A stretch of 64,000 nt of DNA from CAVQKZ01 sp963837325 (GTDB lineage Bacteria > Actinomycetota > Actinomycetes > Mycobacteriales > Jatrophihabitantaceae): NCBI GenBank assembly GCA_963837325.1, contig CAWIMV010000001.1, positions 1,488,001 through 1,552,000 on the forward strand, given 5' to 3'. This document shows, one piece after another, positions 24,838-33,401 of this stretch. Under the pieces are notes generated by a model. The model saw only the letters and a list, made by a program, of their open reading frames with translations. It had not been told where the DNA came from and did no database searches. A program made the translations under genes and the position numbers. Position 1 is the stretch's first letter, and every line of letters starts with the position of its first letter.

Positions 24838-25263
24838 ATGCGGGCCGTCGTCCAGCGGGTCACGAGTGCCGCTGTGCGTGTTCAGGACGTGTCGGTAGGT
24901 GAGATCGGCCTGGGCCTGCTCGTGCTGTTGGGGGTCACCAACGACGATTCGGCCGATGCCGCGCTTGCTCTCGCCCGCAAGGTGCATGGCCTTCGCATCA
25001 TGCGCGGGGAACGCAGCATCGCTGACCTGCCCGAGGCCGCCGTCCTGGTGGTCAGCCAGTTCACCCTGTACGGCGACGCCCGGAAGGGTCGCCGGCCAAC
25101 CTGGGCTGCGGCCGCACCACGGGCGGTGGCCGAGCCGCTTGTGGCAGCCTTCGCGGCCGGTCTTCGGGGGCTCGGAGCTTCGGTCGCCACCGGAGTGTTC
25201 GGGGCCGACATGCAGGTGTCCCTGGTCAACGACGGCCCGATAACGCTGCTGCTCGAGGCCTGA
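24838..25263 (+). CDS. dtd: D-aminoacyl-tRNA deacylase
   Basis: 141 residues. DTD hydrolyses D-amino acids, and glycine mischarged on tRNA-Ala, from tRNA. The start is MRAVVQRVTSAAVRV. The catalytic signature SQFTLYGDARKGRRP and the cross-subunit Gly-cisPro motif NDGPIT near the C-terminus are intact. The ATG at 24838 is taken. It is divergent from DUF3099 across 57 bases. Confidence 0.95.
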   Translation: MRAVVQRVTSAAVRVQDVSVGEIGLGLLVLLGVTNDDSADAALALARKVHGLRIMRGERSIADLPEAAVLVVSQFTLYGDARKGRRPTWAAAAPRAVAEPLVAAFAAGLRGLGASVATGVFGADMQVSLVNDGPITLLLEA

Positions 25264-25324
25264 GGCCGCCCCTGCCGAGGCGCCTGTGGCCCAGCTGAGC
25301 ACTGGCGCGGGAACGGCGGTCAGG

Positions 25325-25351
25325 GGAACACAACAGCCCGGAAAACACGTT
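25325..25351 (+). promoter_or_regulatory. SigR/SigH-type ECF promoter for sigB
   Basis: GGAAC (25325-25329) and GTT (25349-25351) separated by 19 bases, matching the GGAAY-N18/19-GTT form of oxidative-stress ECF sigma factors. Transcription would start at or close to the GTG at 25358. Known control of mycobacterial sigB by SigE/SigH supports the call. Confidence 0.6.
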
Positions 25352-25357
25352 GAGACT

Positions 25358-25423
25358 GTGAACCTTAAAGAGCTTCCTGACGAACTAGTCAGTGAAGGCC
25401 GTTACAACACCGAGGTGGTCTAG
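25358..25423 (+). CDS. Possible leaderless 21-residue upstream ORF of sigB
   Basis: GTG-initiated frame VNLKELPDELVSEGRYNTEVV ending in TAG seven bases before the sigB start, in the same frame. The GTG lies six bases after the -10 element of the ECF-type promoter, so the transcript may begin on it. Its third codon positions are AT-richer than those of the neighbours, and no ribosome site precedes it. It may be a regulatory leader or simply untranslated sequence. Confidence 0.35.
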   Translation: MNLKELPDELVSEGRYNTEVV

Positions 25424-25429
25424 CTCATA

Positions 25430-26605
25430 GTGACTACGTCCCGAAGCGCGGCGTCGCGTTCTTCAGGCACGCGCCGCGCCAACGCCGGCGCACAATCCCG
25501 CACGCCTTCGTCCGATACCCCGATCACCAAGCGGGGCCACCGCAGCACCCGGTCGGTGGCGACGCCGGAGCCGGTGGTCGAGTCCGCCCCGGCCGCCCCG
25601 GCCGAAGCCCTGGAGACGTCCGGCGACGAGGAGAGTGGCGCGCTGGAGACCGAACCGTCGACCCGGCCGACCACTGACCTGGACGAGATCGCCGCGTCGG
25701 CCGACCTGGTCCGCGTCTACCTGAACGAGATCGGCAAGGTCGCGCTGCTCACGGCCGCCGACGAGGTCGAGTTGGCCAAGCGCATCGAGGCCGGGCTTTA
25801 CGCCGGGCACCTGCTCTCGGCCTCGAACGACTTCAGCGCGGCCCGCAAGCGGGAGCTCCGCGCTCTCGTCATCGACGGCGAGCGGGCCAAGGATCACCTG
25901 TTGCGCGCGAACCTGCGCCTCGTGGTCTCGCTGGCCAAGCGCTACACCGGCCACGGCATGCCGTTCCTGGACCTCATCCAGGAGGGCAACCTCGGTCTGA
26001 TCCGTGCAGTGGAGAAGTTCGACTACGCCAAGGGTTTCAAGTTCTCCACCTACGCCACGTGGTGGATCCGCCAGGCGATCAGCCGGGCCATGGCCGACCA
26101 GTCACGCACAATCCGGCTGCCGGTCCATCTCGTCGAGCAGGTCAACAAGTTGCAGCGCATCCGGCGCGAGAAGAGCCAGGAGCTCGGCCGCGACGCCAGC
26201 CACGCGGAGCTGGCCGAGGAACTGGACATCACCGAGGAACGCGTGCGAGAGCTGTTGGATCTCTCGCGAGACCTGGTGAGCCTCGATCAGACCGTGGGGG
26301 CCGACGACGACGCCGCTCTGGGCGATTTCATCGCCGATGAGGGCGCCACAGCCGGCGAATCGTCCGTCGAGGCCGGGCTGATGCGGGCCCAGCTCTACGA
26401 CGTGCTCGGCACCTTGGAGGCTCGCGAAGCCGCCGTGGTGCGGATGCGCTACGGACTCGACGGCGGCCAGCCGAAGACCCTCGACGAGATCGGCCGTTCC
26501 TTCAAGCTGTCTCGGGAGCGGATCCGCCAGATCGAGCGCGAGACGATGGCCAAGTTGCGGCACCCGTCGCGGGCTCAGGTGCTGCGGGACTACCTGGACG
26601 AGTAA
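25430..26605 (+). CDS. sigB: Sigma-70 group 2 RNA polymerase sigma factor
   Basis: 391 residues from the GTG at 25430. A variable Ala/Thr/Ser-rich start of about 85 residues lacks the long region 1.1 of SigA. Region 1.2 (DLVRVYLNEIGKVALLTAAD), region 2 (RYTGHGMPFLDLIQEGNLG, FKFSTYATWWIRQAIS), region 3 and region 4 (KLSRERIRQIERETMAKL) follow. It ends DYLDE. It probably serves stress and stationary-phase promoters as in mycobacteria. Upstream lie an ECF-type promoter and a tiny ORF. Confidence 0.94.
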   Translation: MTTSRSAASRSSGTRRANAGAQSRTPSSDTPITKRGHRSTRSVATPEPVVESAPAAPAEALETSGDEESGALETEPSTRPTTDLDEIAASADLVRVYLNEIGKVALLTAADEVELAKRIEAGLYAGHLLSASNDFSAARKRELRALVIDGERAKDHLLRANLRLVVSLAKRYTGHGMPFLDLIQEGNLGLIRAVEKFDYAKGFKFSTYATWWIRQAISRAMADQSRTIRLPVHLVEQVNKLQRIRREKSQELGRDASHAELAEELDITEERVRELLDLSRDLVSLDQTVGADDDAALGDFIADEGATAGESSVEAGLMRAQLYDVLGTLEAREAAVVRMRYGLDGGQPKTLDEIGRSFKLSRERIRQIERETMAKLRHPSRAQVLRDYLDE

Positions 26606-26613
26606 GCCGTCGG

Positions 26614-26641
26614 CGGCGCCCGTTCTCCGGAGCGGGCGCCG
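26614..26641 (+). terminator. 9-bp hairpin after sigB
   Basis: CGGCGCCCG (26614-26622) with CGGGCGCCG (26633-26641), eight bases past the sigB stop. A self-complementary CTCCGGAG can extend the loop end. Confidence 0.75.
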
Positions 26642-26652
26642 GGCCAGGATCT

Positions 26653-26672
26653 AGGATGGGTTGGCCCATCCT
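26653..26672. promoter_or_regulatory. 8-bp inverted repeat between sigB and ideR
   Basis: AGGATGGG, TTGG, CCCATCCT. It is either a second sigB terminator or an operator upstream of ideR, whose start is 92 bases away. It does not fit the 19-bp IdeR box well. Confidence 0.4.
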
Positions 26673-26764
26673 GAGAACCGGAGCGTCCATCCCGTGAGCC
26701 ACACCGGCCGGCAATCCCCGAACATCGGGACCGCCGCGTCGCGTTGCCCGCGGCGAGGTGCGGT

Positions 26765-27517
26765 GTGAGCCACCACAGCGATCTCATCGACACCACCGAG
26801 ATGTACCTGCGCACGGTGTACGAGCTCGAGGAGGAGGGCGTCGTCCCGCTCCGCGCCCGGATCGCAGAGCGGCTCGGCCAGAGTGGGCCCACCGTGAGCC
26901 AGACGGTCGCACGAATGGAACGCGATGGTCTGCTACACGTCGCCGGTGACCGGCATTTGCAACTCAGCGAGGCCGGTCGCCACGAAGCGGTCTCGGTGAT
27001 GCGCAAACACCGGCTGGCCGAGCGGTTGCTGGCCGACGTGATCGGACTGGACTGGGAAGACGTCCATATCGAAGCGTGCCGTTGGGAACACGTCATGAGC
27101 GAGGCGGTCGAACGCCGCATCGTGGCCATGCTCGACAAGCCGCTGGTCTGCCCGCACGGCAACCCGATCCCCGGCCTGGCCGAGCTGGGCATCGCCCCAG
27201 CGGCGGCAGACGACTTTGCCGAGCTCGTGAGCCTGACGGCTGCGGCGCAGACCAACGCAGCAGAGGTCACCATCGACCGAATCAGTGAGCAGTTGCAGCC
27301 CGACGCCGAAGTGATGCATCGGCTCACCCGTGCTGACCTTCGACCCGGCCGCCGAGTGCACGTAGTCGCGCGCGGTCGCGACGTGGAGGTCTGGACCGAC
27401 GGCGAGCGCACACCGATCGAGGCGGGCATCAGCGACCATGTCTTCGTTCGCATGAACGCGGCGGCCCGCGGGTCCGTGCCGAGTCCGGAACCATCAGCGA
27501 GCCTGCCTACTCGGTAG
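26765..27517 (+). CDS. ideR: DtxR/IdeR-family iron-dependent repressor
   Basis: 250 residues from the GTG at 26765. The sequence DTTEMYLRTVYELEEEGV, then RIAERLGQSGPTVSQTVARM (HTH) and RKHRLAERLL closely follows DtxR. Metal ligands are visible: M13 (DtxR M10), and the C, E and H of EACRWEHVMS. A C-terminal SH3-like domain (about 150-230) is present, so it is of the IdeR/DtxR type rather than the short MntR type. Next to sigB as in mycobacteria (Rv2711). The tail after residue 235 is unusual. Confidence 0.92.
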   Translation: MSHHSDLIDTTEMYLRTVYELEEEGVVPLRARIAERLGQSGPTVSQTVARMERDGLLHVAGDRHLQLSEAGRHEAVSVMRKHRLAERLLADVIGLDWEDVHIEACRWEHVMSEAVERRIVAMLDKPLVCPHGNPIPGLAELGIAPAAADDFAELVSLTAAAQTNAAEVTIDRISEQLQPDAEVMHRLTRADLRPGRRVHVVARGRDVEVWTDGERTPIEAGISDHVFVRMNAAARGSVPSPEPSASLPTR

Positions 27518-27627
27518 TATTGGTCCCGCGCGAGCCACCGAAGCCTCGCCGACCGGCGCCCAGCGTCGTCATCAGTCCGTGAGCAGCGTGCTAATGCTGC
27601 CGGCCAGTCATGATCGAAGGGGATTCG

Positions 27628-29094
27628 GTGGCTCACGATCCGCAGGGATTCCTCAAACATGCCCGCGTGGACACCCCGAAGCGGCCCTCGGCCGAGCGGG
27701 TGCGCGACTGGCAGCCGATCTACCTGCGCGCACCCGGCCAACAGGTCGGCGAGCAGGCCGCGCGGTGTATGGACTGCGGCGTCGCGTTCTGTCACAGCGG
27801 CTGTCCGCTCGGCAACCTGATTCCGGAGTGGAACGAGTTCGTCGCGCGAGATGACTACGCCAGCGCGAGCGAGCGGCTGCACGCCACCAACAACTTTCCG
27901 GAGTTCACCGGCTGGATCTGCCCGGCCCCCTGTGAGGCCGCCTGCGTCCTTGCCCTGAACACCGACCCGGTGACCATCAAGCAGGTGGAACTGAGCATCG
28001 TCGAGCGGGCGTTCGACGACGGTGCGCTCGGGCCGCAGTTGCCGACGGAACGCACGGGCAAGTCCGTCGCCGTCATCGGTTCGGGCCCGGCCGGCCTTGC
28101 CGCCGCGCAGCAACTCACCCGCGCCGGGCACGACGTGACCGTATTCGAGCGCGATGATCGCGTCGGCGGCCTGCTGCGTTATGGCATTCCGGACTTCAAG
28201 ATGCCCAAAGACATCATCGACCGCCGGCTGGCCCAGATGACGGCCGAGGGCACGGTCTTCCGGGTGAACTCGCCGGTCACGCCCGCCGATGCCCCCGCGC
28301 TGCGCGACCAATTCGACGCGATCGTGGTGGCCGTCGGAGCGCTCGCGTCGCGGGAGCTGACGAACCCTGGCCACGATCTGCGCGGCGTGCACCAGGCGAT
28401 GACCTACCTGCCGCAGGGCAACCGCGTGCAGGCCGGTGACATCGACCGTCCCGAGATCGACGCCGCCGGGAAGCACGTGATCATCATCGGCGGTGGCGAC
28501 ACCGCGGCAGACTGCCTCGGCACGGCCAACCGGCAACAGCCGCTGTCGGTGACCGTCCTCGATCACAACCCTCGACCGGCGGCGCGGGCCGGCCTGGTCA
28601 ACCCGGTATGGCCGCTTGCGCCCAGCAGCCGCGGCGTCTCCCCCGCCCATGATGAGGGCGTGCATGAGGCCTGGGCCCGCGAGGTGGTGGAGTTCGTCGG
28701 CGACGACGACGGCGCCGTGCGAGCGGTGGTGGTGGAGGAAGTCGAGATCGTCCGCGTGGACGGTCGGCGCGCGTTTCGGCCGATGCCCGACTCGCGCACC
28801 GAGCTGCCCGCCGATCTGGTGCTCGTTGCCGCCGGCTTCGTGGGCACCGACGTTCCGGAACTGCTCGACGCCCTGGGCGTGCGGTGTGACCCGCTGCGCG
28901 GCACCGCGGAGGTCGACGATCGTTGGCAGACATCGGCCGAGGGCGTCTATGCATGCGGGGACGCCAGCCGGGGCGCCTCGCTGGTCGTGTGGGCCATCGC
29001 CGAGGGCCGGGCCTGCGCCGCATCGGTCGACGGCGCGCTCACCGGCGCCTCGGAGCTGCCGAACCCGGTGGCTCCGCACGCAGTCTCGTTCTGA
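27628..29094 (+). CDS. gltD: Glutamate synthase small subunit (GltD-like)
   Basis: 488 residues from the GTG at 27628 (an ATG at 27610 is possible). The N-terminal Cys motifs CMDCGVAFCHSGCPLGN and CPAPCEAAC bind 4Fe-4S clusters. FAD and NADPH Rossmann motifs are VIGSGPAGLAAA and IIGGGDTAADC, with ACGDASRGASLVVWAIAEGR near the end. GltD passes electrons from NADPH to the large subunit GltB. No gltB is next to it here, so it is either separated from its partner or serves another reductase. Confidence 0.88.
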   Translation: MAHDPQGFLKHARVDTPKRPSAERVRDWQPIYLRAPGQQVGEQAARCMDCGVAFCHSGCPLGNLIPEWNEFVARDDYASASERLHATNNFPEFTGWICPAPCEAACVLALNTDPVTIKQVELSIVERAFDDGALGPQLPTERTGKSVAVIGSGPAGLAAAQQLTRAGHDVTVFERDDRVGGLLRYGIPDFKMPKDIIDRRLAQMTAEGTVFRVNSPVTPADAPALRDQFDAIVVAVGALASRELTNPGHDLRGVHQAMTYLPQGNRVQAGDIDRPEIDAAGKHVIIIGGGDTAADCLGTANRQQPLSVTVLDHNPRPAARAGLVNPVWPLAPSSRGVSPAHDEGVHEAWAREVVEFVGDDDGAVRAVVVEEVEIVRVDGRRAFRPMPDSRTELPADLVLVAAGFVGTDVPELLDALGVRCDPLRGTAEVDDRWQTSAEGVYACGDASRGASLVVWAIAEGRACAASVDGALTGASELPNPVAPHAVSF

Positions 29095-29104
29095 GGCGAG
29101 CAGG

Positions 29105-30151
29105 TCAGGCCGAACGGGGTAGGCGCAGTTTGGGTAGCCGTCGCGGATCGAGGCCGCGGGCCAGCGCGGCGAGCAGAAGATCCGCCGCACTGTAGGACGG
29201 ATCGCTCTGGACGGCGCGTTCGGCCGCGATGCCGGCCAGCGCGCCGTTGCCCGATCGCCATGAGCACCAGCCGTACAGGAACAGCGGAGCCGCGTCGTAC
29301 GGACTCGGCAGGCGCCTGGCCAGGTCCACCCACAACAGCCTGCCGTCCAAGCGGCCGTCGTCGGCGGCCATCCACAGTGAGTCCCGCAGCGGGGGCGCGC
29401 TGAGTGCGACGCCGAACCGGGCCACGTCGTGGTCGCTGAGCGCCACCTGGGCGACAGGTTCGGTCGGCGCGTCGCTGCGCCGGGCGGCGGCGAACAAGGC
29501 GCGCTTGGCCGATCGGTCGTGGCGCTCGGCCCGGCCGTCGAGCGCGGCCTGCACGGCCGCGTTCTCGTGCTCGGCGATCAGCGGCATCAGTCGCTCGCGC
29601 TCGTCATCGGGCCGAGGCGCGAGCACAGCTGCGAGCGCGTCCCGGTCGGGAAGGGCGACGATGCCGGCGTAGGTCGCGGCCGCGGAAAACTCCGATACCT
29701 CGTCGGGCAGCCGGCGCCCGTGCGGCGGGCAACAGCCGTCGTCGCTGCAGGAGTAAGACCACCAACGCTCGCCCGCGACGAAGAGAACGTCGAGCACTTC
29801 GCAGCCGGCCTGTTCGGCCTCTGCCCTCAAGGCATCGACGGTCGAACTCCACGGCAACGGTCGCTGTCCGGTCGTCGGCTGGCGACCGGCGTAGACGGCA
29901 GCCACGAGCTGCGATGCGCCGCCGCGGTGCATCGCCGCGACGGCATCGGCGAGCACGTCCGGCACCATGACATCCGCGAGGTCCATGCGGACGGTGACGA
30001 CGAGGCGGGAACCGTGCAGGCCGACGATGACCAGACTGTCCCGAGGATGGAAGCCAAGCAGGTAGGGCACCGCCTGCAGCAGATCGGCAGGTCCGTGGAT
30101 ACCCACGATCGCGACGTCGGGGGTTGCAGCGGTGAGGCGGTCGTTCGTCAT
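29105..30151 (-). CDS. DUF4192 protein
   Basis: 348 residues. The start DVAIVGIHGPADLLQAVPYL followed by LGFHPRDSLVIVGL is diagnostic of DUF4192. Further landmarks include SYSCSDDGCCPPHG and a C-terminal LYGWCSWRSGNGALAGIAAE followed by DPSYSAADLLL. Soluble; function unknown. The domain is common in actinobacteria. Convergent with gltD, ten bases apart. Confidence 0.9.
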   Translation of the reverse strand: MTNDRLTAATPDVAIVGIHGPADLLQAVPYLLGFHPRDSLVIVGLHGSRLVVTVRMDLADVMVPDVLADAVAAMHRGGASQLVAAVYAGRQPTTGQRPLPWSSTVDALRAEAEQAGCEVLDVLFVAGERWWSYSCSDDGCCPPHGRRLPDEVSEFSAAATYAGIVALPDRDALAAVLAPRPDDERERLMPLIAEHENAAVQAALDGRAERHDRSAKRALFAAARRSDAPTEPVAQVALSDHDVARFGVALSAPPLRDSLWMAADDGRLDGRLLWVDLARRLPSPYDAAPLFLYGWCSWRSGNGALAGIAAERAVQSDPSYSAADLLLAALARGLDPRRLPKLRLPRSA

Positions 30152-30304
30152 GGGACGAGAGCTTCGTCATGGCGGGCGAGCGGCGACAGCGTCCCGCCTG
30201 ATCTGTGGGCGACACGCGAGCCTGTGGACGACCGGCGCCGGTTGTCGGTAGCGAATGCTAGGCGCCGTCTCAGGGCGGCGCGTAGCCCGGTCGGGGCCAA
30301 GCGA

Positions 30305-30937
30305 CTAGTGCAGCTTGCCCGCTCGCCAGCGATTCGCCGCCGTCGCCAGGTCGGCGGCGACCCGGTCGTTACGACTGGCCAATTCGCGGTCGCCGGTCCC
30401 GTCGCCGCTCGCTGCGGCCAACTCGCGCCGACCGGCCGCGACTACTCGAAACAGCGCCGCGGCCCGTTCCAGAGCAATCGCGAAGTCACCGCGGTAAGCG
30501 CCGCCCAAAACCGCATCGGCTACCCGTCGCACCGCTGCCACGTCCGCGTAGTCGGCCACCCCGGCCACAACGGCATCGGCGGCTGCGACCGACTCACCGG
30601 CCCGCCAGAGCCGGGTCACTTCGTCGGGATTGGTGTGGCACCACTGGCGAAGCAGGTACAGCGCCCACAGCGCGCCCGGGAGGCTGACCGGGTCAGCGTC
30701 GCGCCACAGCGCCGCCAGCGTGTCGATGCCGATGCGGTCGGCCAGCGCGACGAAGCGCGCATCGTCACCGGCCCCGACGGCAGCGTGCTCGGCCCGCCCG
30801 GCCGCCACGACGACGGCGGCAGTGGCGGCGGCGATCTCCGCCCGCGAGTTGGGCATCGCGCCGCCCGCCGCGTCGATGAGATCGGTCAGATCCGAGTACG
30901 GCGTCGGGCGGTGCGGGCGCTTCGGCGTTTCAGCCAT
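30305..30937 (-). CDS. Uncharacterised actinobacterial protein
   Basis: 210 residues from the ATG at 30937. All-helical and Ala-rich, with LTDLIDAAGGAMPNSRAEIA, LWALYLLRQWCHTNPDEVTR, LWRAGESVAAADAVVAGVAD and ALERAAALFRVVAAGRRELA. No membrane segment or metal motif is seen. It resembles a family of roughly 200-residue actinobacterial proteins without a named function. Downstream of it on the same strand is DUF4192, with 153 bases between. Confidence 0.75.
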   Translation of the reverse strand: MAETPKRPHRPTPYSDLTDLIDAAGGAMPNSRAEIAAATAAVVVAAGRAEHAAVGAGDDARFVALADRIGIDTLAALWRDADPVSLPGALWALYLLRQWCHTNPDEVTRLWRAGESVAAADAVVAGVADYADVAAVRRVADAVLGGAYRGDFAIALERAAALFRVVAAGRRELAAASGDGTGDRELASRNDRVAADLATAANRWRAGKLH

Positions 30938-31153
30938 CAGCGCGGGCTCGCGTCCTGCTCTCCACTCCGAACACGATACGGCGCCGCGATCCGGCGAGGC
31001 TCGGCACCGTGGGGACCGGCCAGGTAACGTAAAGACCGGCGTCGACCCGATCCATGGCCCCCGGTCCCACATCTGCCGCCGAGAGCGGCCTTCCGCCGAG
31101 AGGCGACCTGGCGGGTCGACGCCGATACCTTCCGGACGGGGCATGGACCAGAG

Positions 31154-31648
31154 GTGAACGGCGACGGGAACGGCTGGGTGCACTGCGCGCTGGGGCACCG
31201 CCACTGGGGCCGCTTCGGCGCGGCCGGCCTCCTCGTCACCGACGGCCCGCGCGTCGTGCTGCAGCATCGAGCGCCTTGGACGCACGACGGCGGCACCTGG
31301 GCGCTGCCCGGCGGTGCCCGTGACAGTCACGAAGACGTCGTCACCGCCGCGCTTCGGGAGGCGGCTGAGGAAGCCGAACTCCACCCGGCGACGGTCGTGC
31401 CGATCGACGAGTGGGTCGATGACCACGGGGGGTGGTCGTACACGACGGTGGTCGCCCGTGCCGTCGTCGAACTGGCTCCGCGGGCGGCCAACTCCGAAAG
31501 CATCGACGTGCGCTGGTGGGCGATCGAGCAGGTCAGCGCGCTGCCGTTGCACGCCGGCTTCGCCGCCGCGTGGCCGCGGCTGCGTGAGTTGCTCGCACTC
31601 GAACCCGTCACCGAGGCGGACGACCGGCCGAGCGACGCGACCCGATAG
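31154..31648 (+). CDS. Nudix hydrolase
   Basis: 164 residues (GTG at 31154). The Nudix box is GGARDSHEDVVTAALREAAEEAEL, with the REAAEEAE core residues intact. RAPWTHDGGTWALPGG precedes it. It hydrolyses a nucleoside diphosphate linked to another group. Similarity to MutT-like proteins suggests a house-cleaning role, but the substrate is not readable. The C-terminal RWWAIEQVSALPLHAGF is typical of the family. Confidence 0.93.
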   Translation: MNGDGNGWVHCALGHRHWGRFGAAGLLVTDGPRVVLQHRAPWTHDGGTWALPGGARDSHEDVVTAALREAAEEAELHPATVVPIDEWVDDHGGWSYTTVVARAVVELAPRAANSESIDVRWWAIEQVSALPLHAGFAAAWPRLRELLALEPVTEADDRPSDATR

Positions 31649-31765
31649 AGCTCGTCGCGCGGACCCGGGGCTGACCGGCCGCGGCGCGCTTCTAGCACCT
31701 TCGCCGCCGCCGAGTGCTGCCGCCCCCACGGCGAAGCGGCAGCGGGCGTGGGCGACCATGACGTC

Positions 31766-32404
31766 ATGCGTCTCGACCACCTCAGCTACGCGGCCGGAGC
31801 AGAAGGGCTGGCGGCGTGCGTACAACGGCTCGGAGCACGGCTCGGCGCCGGGTTCAGCGACGGCGGACTGCATCCCACATTCGGTACCCGGAACTTCGTG
31901 CTCGCCCTGAACAACGGTTGCTACCTCGAAGTCGTCGAAGCGCTTGACCACCCCGCCGCCGACCGCGCGCCCTTCGGCCGGGCCGTGCGGGCCCGCAGCG
32001 CAGTCGGCGGCGGATGGTTGGCGTGGGCCGTGCGGGTCGAGGACATCGCGCCGATCGAGGACCGCTTAGGGCGCCCGGCAGCGGCCGGGCATCGGCAGCG
32101 GCCGGACGGTTTCGACCTTCGCTGGCAGCAGATCGGGATCAACGACGTCGCCGCCGACCCACAACTGCCGTTCTTCGTTCGTTGGCTGAGCGACGACGAA
32201 CACCACCCCGCCGCGGCGGGTTCGACCGTCACGCTGACTCGGCTGGAGATCGCCGGCGACGAGCGGACCGTGGAGGACTATTTGGGCACCTCGGCTCAGC
32301 AGCCGCTGGACGGCGTCGCGGTCGACTGGCTGCCACCCGCACCGGACACTGGCGTCATCGCCGCGGTGTTCGAGACCGCCGCCGGAGAGGTGCGCCTCGA
32401 CTGA
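31766..32404 (+). CDS. Glyoxalase-like (VOC) domain protein
   Basis: 212 residues from the ATG at 31766. MRLDHLSYAAG at the start, then LGARLGAGFSDGGLHPTFGT, RNFVLALNNGCYLEVVEALD. This is the glyoxalase-like family (PF13468 type) that usually binds a metal but has no fixed substrate. The end overlaps 109 bases with the convergent EamA-family gene. Confidence 0.85.
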   Translation: MRLDHLSYAAGAEGLAACVQRLGARLGAGFSDGGLHPTFGTRNFVLALNNGCYLEVVEALDHPAADRAPFGRAVRARSAVGGGWLAWAVRVEDIAPIEDRLGRPAAAGHRQRPDGFDLRWQQIGINDVAADPQLPFFVRWLSDDEHHPAAAGSTVTLTRLEIAGDERTVEDYLGTSAQQPLDGVAVDWLPPAPDTGVIAAVFETAAGEVRLD

Positions 32405-33306
32405 GGCTCGTCGCAGACGACCTCGGACAGTGGTTCGGCGACGGCCGCCTGGCGGCCGCCGGCACGACGGGCCGCGAGCACTGAACCGGCCAGGATCAGC
32501 GGAAAGCCGATCGCCATCCCCAGCGTGAACCGTTCGCTCAGCAAGGTCACTCCGAAGAGCACAGCGACGGCCGGGTTGACGTAAGTGATCACGGTGGCAC
32601 GGGCCGGCCCGATGTCGTTGATCAACGCGAAGAAGACGACGAAGGCAATGGCGGTGCACAGCGTGCCCAACACGGCGACCGAGGCGATGGCTTCACCAGG
32701 CAGGCTCGCCGGCGGGCGCATAACGGCATACGGCAGATAGCCGATCGCCGTCAGAAGCAGGGACGCCGAGACGACCGGGATGCTGGGCAGGTCCGCGAGT
32801 CGACGCGACATGATCACCGGGGCTACCGCATAGCCAACGACAACCACGGCGACCTCCAGCAACGCGACGACGTGGACCTCGCCGAAGTCCAGGCCGACGA
32901 GCATCGTCACGCCGACCACGCCCGACAGCAGGCCGATGAAGCGCAACGCATCGACCCGGTCGTCGGCACCGACCAGGCGGGCGACGAGCACGCCGACCAG
33001 CGGTACGGCAGCAATCAGCAAGCCCGCGAGGGAACTCGTCAGCTTCTGCTCCGCGTCGGAGAGAAGCAGCCAGGGCACAGCCAGTTCGATCACCGTGAAC
33101 GCAACCAGCGGACGCCATCGCCGCAGCACCGGCGCGAAGCCGCCGCCGCGCAGCGCCAGTGGCAACAAGATCAAGCCGCCGATCGCAGTCCGAGCGAAGA
33201 CAAGCGTCCCCGGCGCGACGTCGCGGACAGCCACCCGGATCAGGAGATACGGAATACCCCAGATGACGCACATGGCCGCGAAGAGCAGCCAGCTACGCCG
33301 GGTCAT
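32296..33306 (-). CDS. EamA/RhaT-family (DMT) transporter
   Basis: 336 residues from the ATG at 33306. Ten membrane helices in two EamA repeats: LLFAAMCVIWGIPYLLIRVA and SSLAGLLIAAVPLVGVLVAR in the first, and FALINDIGPARATVITYVNP, AVLFGVTLLSERF in the second. Exporters of metabolites or amino acids; substrate unknown. The last 40 residues (Ser/Thr/Ala-rich) are not membrane and are encoded antisense to the end of the glyoxalase-like gene, so the tail may be recently extended. Confidence 0.9.
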   Translation of the reverse strand: MTRRSWLLFAAMCVIWGIPYLLIRVAVRDVAPGTLVFARTAIGGLILLPLALRGGGFAPVLRRWRPLVAFTVIELAVPWLLLSDAEQKLTSSLAGLLIAAVPLVGVLVARLVGADDRVDALRFIGLLSGVVGVTMLVGLDFGEVHVVALLEVAVVVVGYAVAPVIMSRRLADLPSIPVVSASLLLTAIGYLPYAVMRPPASLPGEAIASVAVLGTLCTAIAFVVFFALINDIGPARATVITYVNPAVAVLFGVTLLSERFTLGMAIGFPLILAGSVLAARRAGGRQAAVAEPLSEVVCDEPQSRRTSPAAVSNTAAMTPVSGAGGSQSTATPSSGC

Positions 33307-33401
33307 CGTCGCGCTCGTCGAGGTCGGCCATGAAACCAACCTAGGTGCCGACGCCGGTATCGCCGCACCAATTTCCGTGCGGCGCCGGGCATAGTGGTCC
33401 G

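Noticed and set aside
26653..26672. IdeR (iron) box upstream of ideR
   Set aside because: The inverted repeat has different spacing and core from TTAGGTTAGGCTAACCTAA.
26590..29190. Long minus-strand open frame opposite ideR and gltD
   Set aside because: Antisense shadow of two recognisable genes; no domain pattern.
30231..30242. 12-bp palindrome ACCGGCGCCGGT upstream of DUF4192
   Set aside because: Made only of G/C-rich words likely to occur by chance; no positional support for an operator.
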